Below, piece after piece: positions 52,129 through 59,795 of a stretch of DNA of 64,000 bases. Source of the stretch: Mageeibacillus sp. UBA6976 (GTDB lineage Bacteria; Bacillota; Clostridia; Saccharofermentanales; Saccharofermentanaceae); NCBI GenBank assembly GCA_002450155.1, contig DJYO01000028.1, positions 1-64,000 on the forward strand. The letters run 5' to 3'. Position 1 is the first letter of the stretch; each line of letters starts with the position of its first letter. Made by a program: the position numbers and the translations under genes. The notes below the pieces were generated by a model. That model made no database searches. It was not told the DNA's origin and saw only the letters and a list, made by a program, of their open reading frames with translations.

Positions 52129-54123
52129 TTAATGCCATCTGGATATACGGTCTTCGGGGGCGATATACATGCCGTCTCCCTCAGTTACACCGTATGTCTC
52201 GTAGAAGCAGTCCAAAGCTGACAGGACTGCATTGGTCCTGATGAGTGCGGGACTGTGTTCGTCTGTATCGAGCTGATCTAAGAGCGCCGTATCCACCATC
52301 TTCTCGCACCAGATACGGGCGTAATTCTCGAACAGGAGTTTAAGCTGCTCAGGGCTTTTTGCCAGAGTGGTGATGCATTCCATCCCGCCCAGGTCAGCAT
52401 AGTTCTCGCCCAGGGTCTGCTCGCCGTCTACATGGTACACTCCAAATACCGTGAAGTTATCTTCAAAGTAGGAGATTGCCTCCAGGTTCCTGGACTCCAG
52501 GGCATCCCGGTCAGCCTGAGGTATCCAGGCAGGATCATAAACGCCATCTTCATTAAAGAGGATACAGTTGCTGTCAAAGGCATGTCCCATCTCATGGGCG
52601 ATGACCATTCCCAGACCACCGAGGTTTGTATAGTAGTCTTCATCCATGTCGAAGAAGGGGGCGTTCATTATGGCTCTTGTTATCGTTATGTTGTTAAGGG
52701 ACGGATCATAGCAGGCGTTTACCATCTGCATGGGCATCTTTATGTCCTCCCTGCCTGCAGGGAGGGAGAGGCTCAGGATATCCTGCCTTGTGAGCTCTGC
52801 AGAATAGCTTCTTACGAGCTGGTAGTAGTCCTCATAACAAAGGTCTGTATAAGGATCGTGTCTCTCGAGGTCTGCTGCCGTAACATAGACGATGTTATCC
52901 AGTTTTAACAGAAGAGAATCCCGGGTCTGCTCCGTGAGCCAGTCAGCGCCGGAGATAAGCTCCCTGTAGCCATCTTTTATGTCATCGCACATGGAGATCA
53001 AGGCCTGATCCATCTGCTCGCTGTAGTAGCTCTCTACATACAGAGGATCGGTCTCGTATACGAACACCTCGGCTATATCGTCTAATGCCTGATCCTCAGC
53101 ATCAGTGTAATAAGTGGTCTCATACTGCGCAAGGGACTCATATCCACCGGCAACGAAGCGACGGTACTTCTCGATGAGCCTGCACATCTCCCAGGCCTTG
53201 AGTCCCTGAAGGTTCTCTTCTGTGAGGATGTTGTTTAGTCCCTGAAGCTGGCCGGGGTCTGTGATGCCGAACTCGGAACAGTAATTCAGGTCATATCCCA
53301 CGGTGGAAAGATAGGAGATGAGGTCCGCGTTGGTCAGGATGGAACATATCTCATTTTTGCTCATCACCTGAAAGTATTCGTAGGGCATTAAGCAGTTGCA
53401 GATGTCCATATCCGTGCTGTTGTAGATGTCCATGGCCATATATCCGAGCTCGCCACCGATCTGATCGGCTGTCTCCTTATCATGACCTGCAGCCTGCATT
53501 GCTGCGCTGCCCATGGTCTTGAGGCTGTTAAGAGGTCCGTAGGTATTGCTGAGATCCTTGAAGGCCACGTCCATGATCTCCTGGTACTGGCAGAACATGA
53601 GGATCCTTCTTCCTGAATCAAGATAATCTGTGCCTACGCTGAGATTAAGTATTCCGGTGATGCCGTAGTCACGGACGAGAACTGCATCCAGGTCAAGGAG
53701 TTCTTCGACCGTGGCGCAATTATCTATCTGATGCAGTATAGAATCGATATCTGCGGGAGCTTCTCCTGATTCAAAATCGTAGGAGAGAAACAGGTCATAG
53801 GCCTGCTTTATAATGTATTCTTCGCTGCCACTGTTGTATCCTGATCCGGATGCTACGGAGAGGATTATCTCCTTTACCTGATCTATCACATCTTGCTGAT
53901 CAAATGATCCTGCTGAGAGCTCTCCGTATCTGAATTCCATCCCGGAGAGGGCCTCGCTGTTGACATATCCGTAGAAATCGTCCTGTGGTCTGATGCATTC
54001 GGACGGCTCGGTACCAACCGAAGGCGCGATCTCAGTTTCACCCGGAACCGTTGTTGCGACACAGCCCGAAACTTGTGAGAGCATCATGGAGCAGATCAAA
54101 AATGTTCCGATAAGCTTTCTCAT
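52129..54123 (-). CDS. M13-family (neprilysin/PepO-like) zinc metallopeptidase, lipoprotein
   Basis: 664 residues. Signal peptide with lipobox VSGC, lipidated on Cys21, so the enzyme is held outside the cell. The M13 N-terminal helical domain spans about 45-430. The catalytic domain contains HEMGH (His510, Glu511, His514) and ENYADLGG with the third ligand, so catalysis looks intact. M13 enzymes cut peptides of up to a few kDa. ATG 54123 is chosen since AAGGAG is 7-8 nt upstream and the signal peptide starts there; alternatives at 54168 and 54129 are worse placed. First gene of the operon with the FtsX permease, ATPase and two-component pair. Confidence 0.93.
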   Translation of the reverse strand: MRKLIGTFLICSMMLSQVSGCVATTVPGETEIAPSVGTEPSECIRPQDDFYGYVNSEALSGMEFRYGELSAGSFDQQDVIDQVKEIILSVASGSGYNSGSEEYIIKQAYDLFLSYDFESGEAPADIDSILHQIDNCATVEELLDLDAVLVRDYGITGILNLSVGTDYLDSGRRILMFCQYQEIMDVAFKDLSNTYGPLNSLKTMGSAAMQAAGHDKETADQIGGELGYMAMDIYNSTDMDICNCLMPYEYFQVMSKNEICSILTNADLISYLSTVGYDLNYCSEFGITDPGQLQGLNNILTEENLQGLKAWEMCRLIEKYRRFVAGGYESLAQYETTYYTDAEDQALDDIAEVFVYETDPLYVESYYSEQMDQALISMCDDIKDGYRELISGADWLTEQTRDSLLLKLDNIVYVTAADLERHDPYTDLCYEDYYQLVRSYSAELTRQDILSLSLPAGREDIKMPMQMVNACYDPSLNNITITRAIMNAPFFDMDEDYYTNLGGLGMVIAHEMGHAFDSNCILFNEDGVYDPAWIPQADRDALESRNLEAISYFEDNFTVFGVYHVDGEQTLGENYADLGGMECITTLAKSPEQLKLLFENYARIWCEKMVDTALLDQLDTDEHSPALIRTNAVLSALDCFYETYGVTEGDGMYIAPEDRISRWH

Positions 54124-54155
54124 ATCCATACTCCTTATCATTTTCTGATAGCGTG

Positions 54156-54161
54156 ATACTA
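54156..54161 (-). promoter_or_regulatory. Extended -10 of the M13-ABC-two-component operon
   Basis: On the minus strand, TGTTAGTAT ends at this hexamer (TAGTAT), giving an extended -10 with transcription starting near 54149. The -35 region (54179-54184, CGTCAC) is poor, as expected for an activator-dependent promoter. Confidence 0.5.
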
Positions 54162-54189
54162 ACAGCAAAAACAGGCAAGTGACGGATTA

Positions 54190-54221
54190 TGTGGCGGAAT
54201 GTACTTAAGTTGTGGCGAATT
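54190..54221 (-). promoter_or_regulatory. Candidate LytTR-type operator pair
   Basis: TGTGGCGGAAT (54190-54200) and TGTGGCGAATT (54211-54221) on the plus strand share TGTGGCG and start exactly 21 bp apart. On the operon's strand they read ATTCCGCCACA and AATTCGCCACA, with a core like the AlgR site (TTCG). Relative to the predicted start at 54149 they lie at about -41 to -72. Repeat spacing and position are as for LytTR-regulated promoters. Confidence 0.5.
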
Positions 54222-54240
54222 GCATCATAGAATGTTCCTC

Positions 54241-54269
54241 TTGACAGGCTAATCCTGATTAGCTACAAT
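54241..54269 (+). promoter_or_regulatory. Promoter of the TetR/FMN-reductase operon
   Basis: TTGACA (54241-54246), 17-nt spacer, TACAAT (54264-54269). The spacer is almost entirely filled by operator 1. The predicted start near 54276 falls in operator 2. Confidence 0.8.
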
Positions 54270-54288
54270 ATGGCTAATTTGAATTAGC
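54248..54288 (+). promoter_or_regulatory. Two TetR operators in tandem
   Basis: GCTAAT-N4-ATTAGC occurs at 54248-54263 and 54273-54288, centres 25 bp apart. The second is the core of a 30-bp perfect inverted repeat (54266-54295, 14-bp arms). One covers the promoter spacer and the other the transcription start, so the TetR product of the next gene very likely represses itself here. Confidence 0.8.
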
Positions 54289-54308
54289 CATATTGATGCG
54301 AGGTCAGG

Positions 54309-54926
54309 ATGAATACAAAACAGAAGATATTAGACGAAGCGCTGACACTTTTCTCCGAGAAGGGATATGCCAATGTCTTCGTGGGGGATATAGCAGACAG
54401 GGTCGGTATCAAGGCACCGTCTCTTTATAAACACTACAGGAACAAGCAGGCGATCTTTGATGCGATCATAGATGAGATGAACCACCGTTTTGAAGAGCAG
54501 GCCCAGGCCATGCAGATCGACGGAACCGATGCATCCCACGATGCCGGGATCTACGAACATTTATCAGAAGACCGGTTGCTTGAGATAGGCAGGGAGTTCT
54601 TTCTTTATTACCTTCACGATGACTACAACCGGAGGTTTAGAAAGATGCTGACCATCGAGCAGTTTCACGACCGGGACCTTGCGAAGGTCTATTCGAAGCT
54701 CTATATAGATGCTCCCCTTTCATACCAGGGTGCTCTCTTCGGCTTTATGGCAGTTTCGGGGATACTTAAGACCGATAACGTGGAGATAATGACATTGCAC
54801 TTCTATGCTCCGATCTACTTCATGCTCACGGTATGTGACAGAGAGCCTGACCGGGAGGGTGAGATGCTGAAACTGCTGGATGAACATATCAGGCAATTTA
54901 ACAGGATATACGGGAGGAAAGAATAA
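54309..54926 (+). CDS. TetR/AcrR-family repressor
   Basis: 205 residues. The N-terminal DNA-binding domain (about 1-55) reads KQKILDEALTLFSEKGYANVFVGDIADRVGIKAPSLYKHYRNKQAIFDAI, a textbook TetR start. The C-terminal ligand domain is helical and unassigned. The ATG follows the tandem operators by 20 nt and has GAGGTCAGG upstream. The next gene begins directly after its stop, so the regulator and an NAD(P)H-FMN reductase form one operon; the ligand may be a quinone or electrophile. Confidence 0.92.
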   Translation: MNTKQKILDEALTLFSEKGYANVFVGDIADRVGIKAPSLYKHYRNKQAIFDAIIDEMNHRFEEQAQAMQIDGTDASHDAGIYEHLSEDRLLEIGREFFLYYLHDDYNRRFRKMLTIEQFHDRDLAKVYSKLYIDAPLSYQGALFGFMAVSGILKTDNVEIMTLHFYAPIYFMLTVCDREPDREGEMLKLLDEHIRQFNRIYGRKE

Positions 54927-55649
54927 ATGAAGATCACGGTCATAAACGGAACAGAGAAGCACGGAATAACATACAGGCTTAAAGAGATGTTCCTGGAACC
55001 CATGAGGGACTCTGCAGAGATAACAGAATTCTATCTTCCAAAAGACGGTCCGGGATTTTGCATAGGATGCACACAGTGTTTCCTGAAGGGAGAGGAGCTT
55101 TGTAAGGATGCCGCCTGCATCCGGAGGATAGAGGAGGCTATGCTTGGAGCAGACCTTCTGGTATTTACTTCACCATCTTATGTTATGCATGCGACAGGAG
55201 CAATGAAGGCTTTGCTGGATCATTTCGGATACAGGTGGATGCCGCACCGTCCTGCGAAAGAGATGTTTGGCAAACGTGCGGTGATCATCACCCAGGCGCT
55301 TGGCGCAGGTGAGGATTCTGCTGCAAAAGATATCAAAGACAGCCTCTCCTGGTGGGGGATCAGCTATATCAAGGTCTATAGTTTCAAGCTGATGGGTGAT
55401 ATCCAATGGGACAAGCTCAGCCAAAAGAAGAGGAGTGAGTTGACCTGCGGCATGGAGAAGGCGGCAAGGAGATTTGCTTCAATAGACTACAGCAGGAAAG
55501 CTCATACAAGTCTTCTTGTAAAGGCGAAATTCTATATGGTCCGCATGTTGCAAAAAGACCTTGGCAAAGCTGATCCGGAATACACTGATTATAAGTACTG
55601 GAAAACGAATGGGTGGATCGACAGTATAAGGCCATGGGCGAAAGCCTGA
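54927..55649 (+). CDS. Flavodoxin-fold NADPH-dependent FMN reductase / quinone reductase-like
   Basis: 240 residues. The N-terminal INGTEKHGITYRL phosphate loop and the cysteine motif CIGCTQCF resemble the flavodoxin-fold reductases with a CxxCxxC-like segment (IsfD/iron-sulfur flavoprotein-like). FTSPSYVMHATGAMKALLDHF is typical of the second flavin-binding loop. The C-terminal 70 residues, Lys-rich and Trp-containing, are longer than in simple FMN reductases. GGAGG precedes the ATG, which directly follows the tetR stop. Role probably redox handling of the compound sensed by TetR (inference). Confidence 0.85.
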   Translation: MKITVINGTEKHGITYRLKEMFLEPMRDSAEITEFYLPKDGPGFCIGCTQCFLKGEELCKDAACIRRIEEAMLGADLLVFTSPSYVMHATGAMKALLDHFGYRWMPHRPAKEMFGKRAVIITQALGAGEDSAAKDIKDSLSWWGISYIKVYSFKLMGDIQWDKLSQKKRSELTCGMEKAARRFASIDYSRKAHTSLLVKAKFYMVRMLQKDLGKADPEYTDYKYWKTNGWIDSIRPWAKA

Positions 55650-56780
55650 TTACGGAACTTCAATGAACCTGTGCTTTTGCCACTTGTCTGAGATATATCT
55701 ATACAGGGGACACGTGATCAGGTCGTAGATCTTAAAGATCACAAAACAGATGAGGTAGTTTAGTAATACCGTCCCGAATAAGTGCAGGATAAAGACAGAT
55801 GTTCCCTGTTTAACAAACTCCGGGATCTTAAAATATCCCATTATATTTATATGGATCAGATAGGTGGGAAATGCTGCCAGCGCAAGAGTATTGATCACCT
55901 TGTTATTCTTGATCCTCATATTCTTAAAGATCAGGAAGATGATCACTGCTTCAGAGATTACGAAGGGATTCTCGTAGTTCCAGGCTGTGGTTGCGAAGAC
56001 TACTGTTCCGGTGAAGTGGAATTCAGCATATGTCCAGCCTACGATGGCAGCTACATTGATCAGCAGAAGGATGCAAAGAACACTGTTTTTGAATCTGATA
56101 TTCTCTTCTTCCAGGTCTTTTATAAAGCATCCGATCAGATACAGGAGTACGAAGTTTACTATGGTATATCCTGCGCCTGACCCGAAGATGCCGATGGGGC
56201 TTGTTCCCTGCAGTAATCCGTAGAAAGATATCGAGTCTTCATCCCAGATGCATTTATCGGACATGAGAGTTACTGATTCCCAGAAGATAGGGAGCACTGA
56301 GAAGAGCAAAGCCGAGATCATCAGTAATGTCTTCTTGGCATTTTTGCTCAGGTTATTCCACATTACACTTATAAAAGGGGATATCAGATAGAGAGCAATA
56401 TAAACAAAGATAAACCAATAGGACGGAGCATAGTAGCAGAAGAATCTTTTCAGTAAGAACGGCTCATCTTTCGGAAGTTCTTTAATAAGGTAGAAAGCTG
56501 TCTCGAAGATAAGATACATGGCAAGGAGTTTTACAGGTTTAAGCAGATCGCTCTTTTTGGAATCTCTCAGGAAATAACCCGAGATCAATATAAAGAGATC
56601 TACCGCGCAAATGAATAAAGACTCGAAGCAGATCATGACAAACTGATTGTTGCTTCCGTCCGCTGCAGCGGTAAATCCACCACCTATATTGGCATTGTTG
56701 TAGTGGAGGACCACTATGCCTAAAGCTGCAAATATCCTTAAGAGTTCTATGTTTGATCGCCTGTTAGAAGATTTTCCCAT
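55650..56780 (-). CDS. Acyltransferase-3-family membrane protein
   Basis: About 376 residues with some ten membrane helices. The N-terminal NIELLRIFAALGIVVLHYNN contains the Arg and His of the acyltransferase-3 family (OafA, OatA, WecH), which O-acylates surface sugars or peptidoglycan. The start is uncertain: ATG 56780 (GGCGG 6 nt upstream) is preferred, while ATG 56801 would add seven residues. Its stop is immediately adjacent to the stop of the flavodoxin-like gene, with no spacer between the two convergent genes. The acylated polymer is unknown. Confidence 0.85.
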   Translation of the reverse strand: MGKSSNRRSNIELLRIFAALGIVVLHYNNANIGGGFTAAADGSNNQFVMICFESLFICAVDLFILISGYFLRDSKKSDLLKPVKLLAMYLIFETAFYLIKELPKDEPFLLKRFFCYYAPSYWFIFVYIALYLISPFISVMWNNLSKNAKKTLLMISALLFSVLPIFWESVTLMSDKCIWDEDSISFYGLLQGTSPIGIFGSGAGYTIVNFVLLYLIGCFIKDLEEENIRFKNSVLCILLLINVAAIVGWTYAEFHFTGTVVFATTAWNYENPFVISEAVIIFLIFKNMRIKNNKVINTLALAAFPTYLIHINIMGYFKIPEFVKQGTSVFILHLFGTVLLNYLICFVIFKIYDLITCPLYRYISDKWQKHRFIEVP

Positions 56781-56934
56781 ATAAACCGCCATGTGTATCA
56801 TATTAATAGGTTTAATGTATTGTACTACTGTTCTTTAAGATGAGTATTCTGACACTGGGAACATAGGACGACAGGATACTAGAATCGATTATGATGCAGT
56901 GGCGAAGGAGGACTGTTCTTCCTCGGAATACTCC

Positions 56935-57639
56935 TTAATCCGTAACAAAGTCAAATGCGATACATATCGCCAGTACATTTGCCTTCTTCGCGGAATCAAG
57001 GTCGTTAGCGAATAATACAGCGTACTTATCTGCTGAAGTAAGAAGTGATTTAACGCCATTCCATTTATGGTCGATCATTGCCATCTCGGCGCCGTTCTCA
57101 TCAAGAATACTGGTCTTGCTAAGACTTTTTGTCTTCGCTGTCGCAAGGACACGTCCGTCATCGGTAACAATCTTACCGAATTTAAGATGTCCTATAACAT
57201 TGCCTGCAGCATCTTCTATAGATATGTAAGATATGCCCTTGCGCGATATACCGCCGACACGGTTGCCCGAAGCATCCGTGATAACGATCTCGATATTCTG
57301 CATTGCCTTCATCTTACTGCCGAGCATTATCTGAGCAGCCTTGGCACCACCGCTGATATTGACCTGCCGGACGTATCCTACGGGATCTGTACCGTCAGCA
57401 TAGATTCCATATGCATTGCCGAACGTAAAGGCGCGCACCTTCTCGTCAACGATGAGATAGTCATTCTCCCAAAGCGAACTCGAAGACGCATGAGAAGTTG
57501 GTTCTGGCGCTATAGGAGCAACAGGTGCGGAAGCAGATTTTGAATGCTTTTTAGTGTATGTGACAACGAATCCTGCGGTTGCAATTATTACTATCACCAA
57601 CACTAAAATTAATAATGCAAATATCGTCGGCATCGGCAT
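56935..57639 (-). CDS. LURP-one/scramblase-like protein with an N-terminal membrane helix
   Basis: 234 residues. A hydrophobic helix (about 5-28, IFALLILVLVIVIIATAGFVV) is followed by a Pro/Ala/Ser linker and a domain (about 65-234) of repeated beta-strands: GYVRQVNISGG, IEIVITDASGNRVGGI, YISIEDAAGNVIGHLKFG. This pattern fits the tubby-like LURP-one-related/phospholipid-scramblase fold. ATG 57639 is used because GGAGGG is correctly spaced; the open frame upstream to 57744 encodes a duplicate of the protein's own C-terminus. That points to a tandem duplication with decay of the upstream copy. Function unknown. Confidence 0.65.
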   Translation of the reverse strand: MPMPTIFALLILVLVIVIIATAGFVVTYTKKHSKSASAPVAPIAPEPTSHASSSSLWENDYLIVDEKVRAFTFGNAYGIYADGTDPVGYVRQVNISGGAKAAQIMLGSKMKAMQNIEIVITDASGNRVGGISRKGISYISIEDAAGNVIGHLKFGKIVTDDGRVLATAKTKSLSKTSILDENGAEMAMIDHKWNGVKSLLTSADKYAVLFANDLDSAKKANVLAICIAFDFVTD

Positions 57640-57648
57640 ATTTAACCC

Positions 57649-57703
57649 TCCGTAATCTGTAACATAATCAAATGCTATACATATCGCCAGTACATTAGCT
57701 TTC
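57649..57703 (-). pseudogene. Remnant of a duplicated 3' end of the scramblase-like gene
   Basis: This 55-nt piece matches 56932-56986 at 48 of 55 positions and encodes ANVLAICIAFDYVTD, against ANVLAICIAFDFVTD at the end of the intact gene; the original stop TAA is TAC here. It is joined on its upstream side to a copy of the 32-nt dispersed repeat rather than to the gene body. Confidence 0.7.
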
Positions 57704-57735
57704 CCTGAATGATACTCCAAAACAGGTGCATCGTT
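57704..57735. repeat. 32-nt direct repeat, copy A
   Basis: Starts CCTGAATGATACTCCAAAAC and ends TCGTT; matches copy B (57938-57969) at 30 of 32 positions. Direct orientation, 234 bp apart. It abuts the decayed scramblase gene end. Confidence 0.85.
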
Positions 57736-57795
57736 AAACAGCAAAGTTTAGAAATGGCAACCTGATTATTGAACTCATCTCCAGCAAACCTTCTA

Positions 57796-57866
57796 GCACT
57801 GCAGGACAGGTTGCTGTATAAACAGCTGAAATCAAGACATTATTCCTGCATATAGTCCTGCAGTGC
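57796..57866. repeat. 12-bp perfect inverted repeat with nested hairpin
   Basis: GCACTGCAGGAC (57796-57807) and GTCCTGCAGTGC (57855-57866) are perfect complements 47 nt apart. Inside the loop GCTGTATAAACAGC (57813-57826) can form a smaller hairpin. No T run follows either arm, so it is not an obvious terminator. It lies between the two 32-nt direct repeats. Confidence 0.75.
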
Positions 57867-57937
57867 ATCAGTGAATGCTTCATTTACATTGTCGGTTTTT
57901 GTAGTTTTTTGTCGCATTTTTCAATAGGGGTTTAGAA

Positions 57938-57969
57938 CCTGAATGATACTCCAAAACTGGTGCTTCGTT
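57938..57969. repeat. 32-nt direct repeat, copy B
   Basis: Second copy of the repeat at 57704, with two mismatches. The segment between the copies (57736-57937) holds the inverted repeat, T-rich sequence and a 25-codon minus-strand ORF (57840-57917, beginning MRQKTTKTDNVNEAF). No gene is supported in 57970-58120. Confidence 0.85.
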
Positions 57970-58122
57970 CAGCCAAATACCGACAAAGAATGACCCTCCT
58001 GTATAATGGCGAATGCCAGATCAGTGTCATTTTATGACCGCAAATGAACACTCAAAACGCATTCTCGGCTCCAACGGTTATTATCTCCCTATAATATATT
58101 GTCTGATTTCGCAATCGAAAAG

Positions 58123-58159
58123 CAATATAAATTTATTGAAAAACAATAAAATCTTATTG
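58123..58159 (+). promoter_or_regulatory. Tandem CAATA-N6-TATTG operators
   Basis: Two 16-bp palindromes: 58123-58138 and 58144-58159, each CAATA-N6-TATTG, starting 21 bp apart (two helical turns, same DNA face). The second overlaps the -35 box of the lipoprotein promoter. A repressor would be expected to bind both. The regulator is not known. Confidence 0.6.
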
Positions 58160-58185
58160 CAAAACGGGAACAGGTGCTTTATAAT
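58157..58185 (+). promoter_or_regulatory. Promoter of the 58220 lipoprotein gene
   Basis: TTGCAA (58157-58162), 17-nt spacer, TATAAT (58180-58185), 34 nt before the ATG. Confidence 0.7.
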
Positions 58186-58219
58186 TGCCCTATTGAACTT
58201 GCAATGGGGGTAGTCTTAT

Positions 58220-59008
58220 ATGAGAAATATCAAGGTTCTTGCCGTAATACTTACAGGAGCATTAGCAGTTTCAGGATGCAGTCTGGGAGTTAATAACAAA
58301 GAGTTATATGCTCTGCCGGATGCTCCCGTGTCCTATGAACAAAGGTACGAAGGTGACGACACACTTATAACAGTTGGCGGGAGAGATTATTCTTTGTTCG
58401 GAACGGTTAAGGATAAGTTCGATCCGGAGTCTATAAGAGAGTGTCTGGGATATGTGGATGGGGATGAGAATACACGTCTTTATACTCTTAGCGACGATCC
58501 TTATGACAGCTACATAATGGTCAGGAATGTGAACGGCATGATGGAACAGCCCTTATTCTACAGGGCAACAGATACCAGATGTCAGGACATATACACACCG
58601 TCTTATATCATGTCCGGAGGATATGAAGAATGGGAGTCTTCCGGCCTGCATTATGAGATGAGTACCAGCATCTTAAATGTTACATGCAATGCGGGTGATG
58701 TCATGCATATCTACTACGATTACAAGATAAACGGCGAGGATGCCGGATGCGGCTATACCGGTTATGCATCTCACGATGAGATAGAGACCGGGGATATCTT
58801 CTCTGTTGAGATAAACGAATGGAATCTTAATGGCAAAGCAGAGGATGATGAGGTCTTCGATATCTCAATGACATTTAGCGTAGAGACTACAGACGGGCAG
58901 ATGCACGAGGTAGAGGGCAGTTTCGACGGCAAGCTGATGCTGGGAGCAACAGTAAACAGATTGGAGATCACTTCCGAAGGAGACAGGTATATCCTTAATG
59001 TAGAGTGA
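58220..59008 (+). CDS. Putative lipoprotein of unknown function
   Basis: 262 residues. Signal peptide ends in the lipobox VSGC with Cys20. The mature part is acidic and probably beta-rich, with GGRDYSLFGTVKDKFDPESI and repeated DD/EE segments. AATGGGGGTAG precedes the ATG. The tandem operators upstream suggest regulated expression. Nothing in the sequence identifies its role; the next gene is 25 nt downstream on the same strand. Confidence 0.65.
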   Translation: MRNIKVLAVILTGALAVSGCSLGVNNKELYALPDAPVSYEQRYEGDDTLITVGGRDYSLFGTVKDKFDPESIRECLGYVDGDENTRLYTLSDDPYDSYIMVRNVNGMMEQPLFYRATDTRCQDIYTPSYIMSGGYEEWESSGLHYEMSTSILNVTCNAGDVMHIYYDYKINGEDAGCGYTGYASHDEIETGDIFSVEINEWNLNGKAEDDEVFDISMTFSVETTDGQMHEVEGSFDGKLMLGATVNRLEITSEGDRYILNVE

Positions 59009-59033
59009 TAATCCGGTCAAACACTGATAAAAT

Positions 59034-59795
59034 ATGCATATGAGCATAAGAGATCAGTTGTTTGGATATATCGAAGATAAGTACAAGGCAAGGCCTGAAT
59101 ATCTGTGGCGCAGGTTCCCCGGGTATGCGGTCTTCCGTCACGCGGATAACAACAAGTGGTTTGCTGCCTCAATGGATATAAGTGCTGATAAGCTCGGAAT
59201 AGACAGCAGCAAGAATGTAGATATCCTGAATATCAAGGTGGCAGATCCCGTCCTTGCAGATCTGCTCCTTCAGCAGCCCGGATTTTTCAGGGGATATCAT
59301 ATGAATAAAGGCAGCTGGATCTCGGTCCTGCTTGACGGCACAGTTCCTCTATCTGATATTAAAGGCCTTGTTGAAGCAAGCTATAATGCTACCGCCTCAA
59401 GGCAGAAGAAACAGCAAAACAGGCCACCCAGGGAATGGATCATTCCGGCAAATCCCAGGTACTACGATATCGAGGCTGCATTTAAGGGCAGTAAGGAGAT
59501 CAATTGGAAGCAGGGTGCAGGCATCAAGACCGGCGACACGGTCTATGTCTATGTGGCTGCCCCGGTATCTGCTATTCTCTATAAATGCAAGGTAACAGGA
59601 ACTGATATACCCTATAGATACGATGACGGAAATGTGTACATGAGTGCTCTCATGAAGATAAAGCTCCTAAAGAGCTATAACAGGGATAAGTTTACTTTTG
59701 ATACACTTGGGAGCGAATACGGGATATATGCCATAAGAGGACCGAGAGGCGTCCCGAGGAGTCTTAGCGAAGCGCTTAATAAAGGAAGAACATGA
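59034..59795 (+). CDS. MmcQ/YjbR-domain protein fused to an EVE-like domain
   Basis: 253 residues. The N-terminal half (about 1-118) has the YjbR pattern: YLWRRFPGYAVFRHADNNKWFAASMDI, VKVADPVLADLLLQQPGFFRGYHMNKGSWISVLLDG. The second half (about 135-253) starts with WIIPANPRYYDIEAAF and KTGDTVYVYVAAPVSAILYKCKV, like EVE/PUA-like nucleotide-binding domains that recognise modified DNA or RNA bases. Starts at 59034 and 59040 are both possible and neither has a clear ribosome binding site. Its last 4 nt overlap hydE, an unrelated function. Confidence 0.75.
   Translation: MHMSIRDQLFGYIEDKYKARPEYLWRRFPGYAVFRHADNNKWFAASMDISADKLGIDSSKNVDILNIKVADPVLADLLLQQPGFFRGYHMNKGSWISVLLDGTVPLSDIKGLVEASYNATASRQKKQQNRPPREWIIPANPRYYDIEAAFKGSKEINWKQGAGIKTGDTVYVYVAAPVSAILYKCKVTGTDIPYRYDDGNVYMSALMKIKLLKSYNRDKFTFDTLGSEYGIYAIRGPRGVPRSLSEALNKGRT

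Noticed and set aside
58013..58213. 66-codon plus-strand frame ahead of the lipoprotein gene
   Set aside because: No ribosome binding site, it spans the tandem operators and promoter, and the translation of the AT-rich palindromes is low-complexity.
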